A program made the position numbers and the translations under genes. Shown one piece after another: positions 58,793-64,000 of a stretch of DNA of 64,000 bases. The DNA lies in the NCBI RefSeq assembly GCF_000020325.1, contig NC_010730.1, forward strand, positions 1,571,501 through 1,635,500. Reading direction: 5' to 3'. The notes under the pieces are model-generated. The model was given only the letters and a program-made list of their open reading frames with translations, had not been told where the DNA came from and made no database searches. The DNA is from Sulfurihydrogenibium sp. YO3AOP1 (GTDB taxonomy: Bacteria; Aquificota; Aquificia; Aquificales; Hydrogenothermaceae). Numbering within the stretch: position 1 is the first letter of the stretch; every line of letters begins with the position of its first letter.

Positions 58793-59464
58793 TTATATTT
58801 TTTCAATTCTTTCAATCATACCATCTTTTATATGGTAAATATAATCACAATATTTTGCTATTTCAACATCATGGGTTGCGATGATAACAGTCATATCAAA
58901 ACTCTCATTTAGCTCTTTGATTAACATTATAACATTCTTAGCATTTTGAGAATCGAGATTGCCTGTTGGCTCATCTGCTATCAAAACCTTTGGATTGTTG
59001 ATTATAGCTCTTGCAATAGCCACTCTCTGCTGTTCTCCGCCTGAAAGCTGAGAAGGTTTATGATTTATTCTATCTTTTAGATTTAGTTTTGTCAGTATAT
59101 CTACCGCTTTACTTTCTGCATTTTTATCTCCTGCTAAATAAGCCGGCAAAGAGACATTTTCTAAAGCAGTAAACTCCGGAAGTAAATAATGAAACTGAAA
59201 AACAAAGCCAATGTTTTTATTTCTAAATTCTGCAAGCTGTTTATCTTTTAGATTTGTAATATCTACACTGTCAATCTCAACTTTTCCCTCTGTTGGATAA
59301 TCTATACCACCAAGTATGTGCAACAGCGTACTTTTTCCCGACCCGGATGGCCCTATTATTGCAACCATTGAACCTTTTTCTATGTTTAGAGAAATACCTC
59401 TTAAAGCTAAAACCCTATCGCCGTTTGTCTGATAAATCTTTTTAATATTTTCTGCCTTAATCAT
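58793..59464 (-). CDS. lolD: Lipoprotein-releasing ABC ATPase LolD
   Basis: 223 aa. Walker A GPSGSGKST (38-46), signature LSGGEQQRVAIARA and Walker B VLIADEPTGNLD, typical of the MacB/LolD group. It powers release of lipoproteins from the inner membrane to LolA. It overlaps the permease gene by 8 nt. Confidence 0.9.
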   Translation of the reverse strand: MIKAENIKKIYQTNGDRVLALRGISLNIEKGSMVAIIGPSGSGKSTLLHILGGIDYPTEGKVEIDSVDITNLKDKQLAEFRNKNIGFVFQFHYLLPEFTALENVSLPAYLAGDKNAESKAVDILTKLNLKDRINHKPSQLSGGEQQRVAIARAIINNPKVLIADEPTGNLDSQNAKNVIMLIKELNESFDMTVIIATHDVEIAKYCDYIYHIKDGMIERIEKI

Positions 59465-60662
59465 ATCTTAAAACCTCAGCAGGCACTTCCTTAGATGCAG
59501 AAATAGCCGGAAATAAAGAAGATAAAAAGCATATAAGCATAGAAGATAAAGCAATTATAAAGACTTCTAAAATTGAAATCTTCATTGGAAGATAATTTAT
59601 TAAATAAACCTCCGGATTTAGTTTTACTAAATGGAATGTATCACCTATGTATACTACGGATAAACCAATAATAAGACCCAGAGATGTTCCAATAAATCCT
59701 ATTATCAAGCCTTGTGAAATAAATATCTTTTTTATAAAATTGCTGTCTGCTCCGATGGTTTTTAAGATCGCAATTTCTTTTCTTTTTTCCCTGCTTTTTG
59801 TTGCTATTAAGCTTGAAATGTTAAAAGATGCAACAACTACAATTAAAGCTATCACAAGAAACATTGCAAACTTTTCAAGCTGTAGAGCTTGGAATAAGCT
59901 TTTATTCATATCAGTCCATGACCTGACGATGTAAGGAAAATCTAATCTTTTTTCTAATTTTTCTTTTACTATGCTTGGATTAAATGGGTCTTTAATTTTT
60001 AGCTGAATACCTGTTATTGCACCGTTTAAATCAAAAAAGCTTTGAGCATTTTCTAAACTCATACATACAAACGTTGAGTCATACTCATAAATACCAAATT
60101 CAACAATTCCTGCTACCTTAAACTCTTTAAGCTTTGGTAAAAAGCCAATGGGCGTTTTTCTTCCAACCGGAGACACGATATTTACGCTATCTCCAACCCA
60201 AACATTCAAAGCAAGAGCAACATCCTTACCAAGAATAATGTTATCATCTGTTAAATCATACCTACCAGAAATCAATTTTTTATCAAGAGCCATAAAATTC
60301 TTATCTTTTTCTGAAATCACGCCTCTTACATATACAGGAATTAGATTGGAAGATTTTCCGGCTATAGCTTGAGAATAAACAAAAGGTTCATAATCAATAA
60401 CACCTTCAACATCTTTTATTTTTTGTACTACTTCTTGATACTCTTGGAATTTACCGTCGGCTTTTACTATCATAATGTGTGGTGCAGTCTCAAGAAGTTT
60501 AGACTTTATTCCATACATAAAACCACCCATCACAGCCATAGTTATGATTAAAGCAGCAACTCCAAGAGTTATTCCGATGATAGAAATAATAGACATAAAA
60601 GATAAAAGTTTAGATTTTGTAGAAAACAAATATCTTAGTGCTATCTTCAGATAAAGCGGCAT
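59457..60662 (-). CDS. lolC: Lipoprotein-releasing permease LolC/E
   Basis: 401 aa. One helix near the N-terminus (about 20-45), a large periplasmic domain (about 46-265) and three C-terminal helices, the FtsX/MacB fold. KSREKRKEIAILKTIGA is the LolC/E coupling motif. A single permease gene suggests a homodimeric LolCD-type system rather than LolCDE. Confidence 0.88.
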   Translation of the reverse strand: MPLYLKIALRYLFSTKSKLLSFMSIISIIGITLGVAALIITMAVMGGFMYGIKSKLLETAPHIMIVKADGKFQEYQEVVQKIKDVEGVIDYEPFVYSQAIAGKSSNLIPVYVRGVISEKDKNFMALDKKLISGRYDLTDDNIILGKDVALALNVWVGDSVNIVSPVGRKTPIGFLPKLKEFKVAGIVEFGIYEYDSTFVCMSLENAQSFFDLNGAITGIQLKIKDPFNPSIVKEKLEKRLDFPYIVRSWTDMNKSLFQALQLEKFAMFLVIALIVVVASFNISSLIATKSREKRKEIAILKTIGADSNFIKKIFISQGLIIGFIGTSLGLIIGLSVVYIGDTFHLVKLNPEVYLINYLPMKISILEVFIIALSSMLICFLSSLFPAISASKEVPAEVLRYD

Positions 60663-60721
60663 ACAGCTCCTTAATGTTAAAATATTTTTTATATCAAAAA
60701 ATTATAGCATAGGAGAAAGTC

Positions 60722-61900
60722 ATGATTATAGGTACTCCTTTATCTTCAAATGCTACAAAAATTTTACTTCTTGGAAGCGGTGAGCTTGGAAAAGAGTTTG
60801 TCATTGAAGCTATGAGACTCGGTATAGAAGTTATAGCTGTAGATAGTTATCAAAACGCACCAGCTCAACAAATAGCCCATAGATACTATGTTATTGATAT
60901 GAAAAATGGTGATTTAATAAAAGATATAGCATACAGAGAAAAACCAGATTTTATCGTTCCAGAGATTGAAGCAATAGACACAGATGCCTTGATAGAGTTA
61001 GAGAAAAAAGGATTTAGTATAGTTCCTTGTGCTAATGCAGTAAAACATACAATGAACAGAATAAGCATAAGAAGACTTGCTGCTGAAAAAGTGGGCTTAA
61101 AAACTTCTAAATATGCTTTTGCATCAGATATAGAAACATACAGACAAAAAGTAAAAGAGATTGGACTACCGTGTGTAGTTAAACCCATTATGAGTTCATC
61201 AGGGAAGGGGCAATCAATTGTTAGAAGCTTGGATGAGATTGACAGAGCATGGTATTATGCACAAGAAAATGCAAGAGGAAAAAGTGGCGAAGTAATCATT
61301 GAAGAATTTATCAATTTTGATTATGAAATAACTCTTTTAACTGTCAGAACAAAAAATCAAGGAACATTATTTTGCGAGCCGATAGGACACATGCAAGTTG
61401 ATGGAGATTACTGGGAAAGTTGGCAACCACATCCAATGAGTCAAACAGCTTTAAACAAAGCAAAAGAGATTGCTAAAAAAATAACAGATGAGCTTGGTGG
61501 TTATGGAATTTTTGGATGTGAGATGTTTGTAAAAGAAGATGAGGTTTGGTTTAACGAAATATCACCAAGACCACATGATACTGGAATGGTGACCATGATA
61601 ACTCAAAATATGTCAGAGTTTGAGATTCATTTAAGAGCTATACTTGGACTGCCGATAGATATAAAACTCCTATCCCCAGGAGCTTCTTACTGTTTCCATG
61701 CATCTGATTATGGCGTAGCTCCAAAGTATAAAGGACTTGAAGAGGCTTTAAGCATTCCAGGAACTAAAGTTAGAATTTTTGGAAAGCCTACCACAAGACC
61801 AAAAAGAAGAATGGGCGTTGCTTTAGCAGTAGGAGAAAATATAGAAGATGCAAGGAAAAAAGCAAAACTTGCAGCTGAAAGTATGAAAGTAATTTTATAG
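60722..61900 (+). CDS. purT: Formate-dependent phosphoribosylglycinamide formyltransferase
   Basis: 392 aa. An ATP-grasp enzyme: [17 protein letters not shown] at the start, [13 protein letters not shown] in the ATP lid, and [14 protein letters not shown] with metal-binding residues. It uses formate and ATP to make formyl-GAR in purine synthesis, an alternative to PurN. Ribosome site AGGAGA. It is monocistronic. Confidence 0.95.
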   Translation: MIIGTPLSSNATKILLLGSGELGKEFVIEAMRLGIEVIAVDSYQNAPAQQIAHRYYVIDMKNGDLIKDIAYREKPDFIVPEIEAIDTDALIELEKKGFSIVPCANAVKHTMNRISIRRLAAEKVGLKTSKYAFASDIETYRQKVKEIGLPCVVKPIMSSSGKGQSIVRSLDEIDRAWYYAQENARGKSGEVIIEEFINFDYEITLLTVRTKNQGTLFCEPIGHMQVDGDYWESWQPHPMSQTALNKAKEIAKKITDELGGYGIFGCEMFVKEDEVWFNEISPRPHDTGMVTMITQNMSEFEIHLRAILGLPIDIKLLSPGASYCFHASDYGVAPKYKGLEEALSIPGTKVRIFGKPTTRPKRRMGVALAVGENIEDARKKAKLAAESMKVIL

Positions 61901-61903
61901 TGA

Positions 61904-62095
61904 GACTGTTCTAAAATTTTTGTAAGCTGTGAAAGGTGTATGCAAAATGTATCTTTGCTCGTCATTTCTGAGGACTTTAGTATGAAGGATTTCTTCTTTT
62001 AAAAGTTAGAAAGGAAGAAGATTTTTCGCTTCGCTCAGAATGGCACCATAGGGAAATAAAGAAGGAGATTCTTTTATTATTCTCAAAATGATGAA
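61904..62095 (+). repeat. Degenerate palindromic repeat cluster
   Basis: GTCATTTCTGAGGACTTTAG, GAAGGATTTCTTC, AAGATTTTTCGCTTCGC and CAGAATGGCA. The AATTTTTGTAAG at 61916-61927 is the inverse of the CTTACAAAAATT tail. It fills the gap 61901-62219; the remainder is AT-rich upstream sequence of the cytochrome gene. Confidence 0.6.
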
Positions 62096-62219
62096 GGTTA
62101 ATTAATTTTTAGACTTAGTTAAAATTTTAAATCACTCTCATTTTATAGTTGATAAAATTATTAAAAAGTATTATTATTATTCTATAAAAGTTTGGATAAA
62201 GTTTGGAGGAAAAAAATAA

Positions 62220-62777
62220 ATGAAAAAATCAAAGTTATTAATGGCAGCTTTATTATCCTCGGCAATAGTATTAACATCTTGCCAAAAGAAAGAAGAGGCT
62301 CCAGCAACTGGAGAAGCACAACCTGCTCCTCAACAACAAGCACAGCAACCACAACAACCTGCACAACAAGAACAGCAATCACAACAAGCTACAGAAACTA
62401 AGCAAGAAGTAAAAGAAGAAGCTAAGTCACAAGAACAAAAACCAGAGGAGAAAAAAGTAGAGAAAAAGCAAGAGTCAGCTAAACCTAAGGAAGAAGCTAA
62501 ACAACAAACAGCTAAAGTAGACGGTGAAGCAATATTTAAATCTAAAGGCTGTACTGCATGCCATCAACCAAACGCAGATACTGTTGGACCAGGATTAAAC
62601 AAAATTGCATCTGCATATAAAGGAAATAAAGATGGGTTAGTTAAATTCTTAAACGGTGAAGGAAAAGCAATTGTAGACCCTGCAAAAGAAGCTGTAATGA
62701 AACCAAATTTAGAAATTACAAAGAAATTATCTAAGGAAGAAAAAGGAGCATTAGCCGAATTTATTTTAAAACACTAA
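62220..62777 (+). CDS. Monohaem cytochrome c lipoprotein with Gln-rich linker
   Basis: 185 aa. A lipoprotein signal ends at Cys21 (VLTSC). A low-complexity Gln/Glu/Lys/Ala linker (about 25-100) follows. The class I cytochrome c domain (about 102-185) has C111-TAC-H115 and an axial Met candidate in AVMKPNL. The linker would let the haem domain reach partners in the periplasm. Its electron donor or acceptor is unknown; it is followed 15 nt later by a 40-aa membrane protein that may be a partner. Ribosome site GGAGG. Confidence 0.88.
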   Translation: MKKSKLLMAALLSSAIVLTSCQKKEEAPATGEAQPAPQQQAQQPQQPAQQEQQSQQATETKQEVKEEAKSQEQKPEEKKVEKKQESAKPKEEAKQQTAKVDGEAIFKSKGCTACHQPNADTVGPGLNKIASAYKGNKDGLVKFLNGEGKAIVDPAKEAVMKPNLEITKKLSKEEKGALAEFILKH

Positions 62778-62792
62778 TAGGAGGTGTGAATC

Positions 62793-62915
62793 ATGGAAAT
62801 GACATTTGGTGGAATTCCAAGTGCAGAAGTTATTTTATTAGTTTTAATGTTAACTCAGTTGGTTTTCTTATGGGGTTCTATAATGTATAAAATGGGTACA
62901 AAAGAAGAAAAATAA
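62793..62915 (+). CDS. 40-aa single-helix membrane protein
   Basis: MEMTFGGIPSAEVILLVL begins a 40-residue frame with one hydrophobic helix (about 12-31) and a charged tail KMGTKEEK. A strong AGGAGGTG site lies 7 nt before ATG and the gene follows the cytochrome lipoprotein stop by 15 nt. The size and context are those of small subunits of respiratory complexes, but I recognise no family. Confidence 0.7.
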   Translation: MEMTFGGIPSAEVILLVLMLTQLVFLWGSIMYKMGTKEEK

Positions 62916-62934
62916 GCAAATTTTAGGCTTCATT

Positions 62935-62963
62935 CCCAATCTCTTGAGTTAAAAGAGGTTGGG
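62935..62963 (+). terminator. Terminator-like hairpin after the cytochrome operon
   Basis: CCCAATCTCTT/AAGAGGTTGGG (62935-62945 and 62953-62963), 11 pairs with one G-T, 7-nt loop. The T run is interrupted (TTAATTTTAATT). Confidence 0.6.
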
Positions 62964-63045
62964 AGGTTAATTTTAATTAATTGATTATAACTAATTCGGA
63001 ACACATTGGACTAGAAATTATAATTTTTATGGAATATAGATAATG

Positions 63046-63195
63046 GGATCCTTCGGACTTACGTCCTCAGGATGACAAAAAGTGGAAAAAGGCCAATTCA
63101 TAAATTGCTCGTAGACATCGTGCATTAATGGTTGCATTATATGTAATTCTGCAGCCGACGAGGAATTTTATACTTTTACCCAATTTCTCATCTGA
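63046..63195 (+). repeat. Palindromic repeat halves and GGCCAATTC palindrome
   Basis: GGATCCTTCGGACTTACG then TCAGGATGACA (63067-63077, near-exact IS110 target). A diverged palindrome GGCCAATTCATAAATTGC lies at 63091-63108, then ATTCTGCAGCCGACGAGGAA and AATTTCTCATC. This fills the gap 62916-63259. Confidence 0.7.
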
Positions 63196-63259
63196 TGTAT
63201 TTATTATGTTGAAATTTGACTGAGTTATAACATTTAAAAATATAAGGAGAATATTTATT

Positions 63260-63508
63260 ATGGAAAAAAAAGCTTACGCATTTGTTTTTGCAGGATTTTT
63301 TATAACGGACCAAGATCCACAGGATGTCTTTAATGAAAACATTACAGCTCAAGACATGGAAGAAATTGAAAATCTTATAAAAACAAAGCTATTTAAACCC
63401 GGTGTAGATGTAGCTTTAGCACCATCAATAGTTCCACCACATCAAGCCAATGAATTGTTAAATGAATTTTCAAAAGTAATATTTGGTCAAGGAGAGGTAA
63501 ATGGTTAA
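63260..63508 (+). CDS. Small hypothetical protein upstream of dapB
   Basis: 82 aa. It begins EKKAYAFVFAGFFITDQDPQ and contains VALAPSIVPPHQANELLNEF; no signal peptide or known motif. A TAAGGAGA site precedes ATG. The end overlaps dapB by 8 nt, so its translation is coupled to that of dapB. Function unknown. Confidence 0.65.
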   Translation: MEKKAYAFVFAGFFITDQDPQDVFNENITAQDMEEIENLIKTKLFKPGVDVALAPSIVPPHQANELLNEFSKVIFGQGEVNG

Positions 63509-64000
63509 TATAGCAATCTCTGGTATTATGGGAAGGATGGGAAGAAAGATTGCAGAATTGGCTTCAGAGGATAAAGATGTAAATATCGTTGCAGGTATAG
63601 AGAATCCCGATTGTGCCCACTTGCATTCAACAGTCGGCGAAATAATCAACAAGGATGTAAAAGCTCCTGTTGTTTCTGATGTTTCTCAAGTAATTGATGC
63701 TTTTGATGTTTTGATTGATTTTGCAAACAATACTGAGGCTGTTTTAGGGCATTTAAGAATTTTAGCAGCAGATAAGAACAAAAAATATGCAGTAATAGGA
63801 ACAACAGGATTTAATGAAAAAGAATTGGAAGAAATAAAACAGCTTTCTCAAGATATGCCAATTGTTTTAGCTCCCAATATGAGCATAGGTGTGAATTTAT
63901 TATTTAAACTTGTAGAACAAGCAGCTAAAACATTAAGAGATAAAGGTTTTGATATTGAAGTTATAGAGATGCATCATAGATATAAAAAAGATGCCCCATC
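63501..64000 (+). CDS. dapB: 4-hydroxy-tetrahydrodipicolinate reductase (partial at window end)
   Basis: The first 166 codons. The NAD(P)H-binding motif GIMGRMGRKI near 8-17, GTTGF near 100 and the active-site signature EMHHRYKKDAPS at the end of the window identify DapB, a step in lysine and diaminopimelate synthesis. The ATG lies after AGGAGAGG, inside the end of the preceding small gene. Confidence 0.95.
   Translation, partial: MVNIAISGIMGRMGRKIAELASEDKDVNIVAGIENPDCAHLHSTVGEIINKDVKAPVVSDVSQVIDAFDVLIDFANNTEAVLGHLRILAADKNKKYAVIGTTGFNEKELEEIKQLSQDMPIVLAPNMSIGVNLLFKLVEQAAKTLRDKGFDIEVIEMHHRYKKDAP

Overview
The window is AT-rich, gene-dense bacterial chromosome with a Gram-negative envelope. 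LolA/LolCD, BamA, Skp and LpxD are all present, together with an SQR-like flavoprotein, a c-type cytochrome lipoprotein and an atpC gene standing apart from other ATP synthase genes. Protein sequence and gene mix suggest a thermophilic Aquificota bacterium of the Hydrogenothermaceae (Sulfurihydrogenibium-like). That placement is an inference from recognition, not a database result.

Layout. 1-5.5 kb: SQR-like flavoprotein, Nudix hydrolase, tRNA-Cys, RfbD, a kinase-like protein, LolA and a thioredoxin-TPR chaperone. 5.5-11.2 kb: an insertion-sequence zone. It holds a frameshifted IS256-family copy sitting in a gutted IS110-family copy, then an intact IS256-family copy that splits acetyl-CoA synthetase (acs) with an 8-bp target duplication. 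11.2-17.6 kb: acetate module (porin, DUF485, ActP, cNMP/CBS/DUF294 regulator, DnaQ-like exonuclease, thioesterase). 18-22 kb: HU, then a Zur-type zinc uptake operon without an ATPase gene. 22-25 kb: TPR lipoprotein, polyprenyl-phosphate-type glycosyltransferase and a flippase-like membrane protein. 25-31 kb: an acidic protein of unknown role, KhtTU-type K+/H+ antiporter, an intact IS110-family element and a second CPA2 antiporter. 31-41 kb: NadE, MetG, a GGDEF-EAL protein, Pgi, a PEGA/beta-propeller lipoprotein and AtpC. 41.6-48 kb: surface-glycan genes including UDP-galactopyranose mutase. 48-60.7 kb: MutS2, a HEPN/MNT pair, LpxD, an Rpn-family nuclease, Skp, BamA, ClpC, LolD and LolC/E. 60.7-64 kb: PurT, cytochrome c lipoprotein plus a 40-aa membrane protein, and the start of dapB.

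Main discovery. The intact IS110 element (28428-29689) carries a readable bridge RNA upstream of its recombinase. Two stem-loops each hold two guide segments. In the first, the guides match both halves of the target CTGTCATCCTGA. In the second, they match both ends of the element itself. The target is the centre of a dispersed palindromic repeat that fills many intergenic gaps here. Both IS110 copies in the window sit in exactly that site, and several identical or near-identical sites remain empty.

Other points of interest: a palindromic operator candidate shared by acs and the porin, a Zur-like palindrome overlapping a -10 box, a bamA gene whose best start is ATA or GTG overlapping the clpC stop, and an unexplained structured region after atpC.
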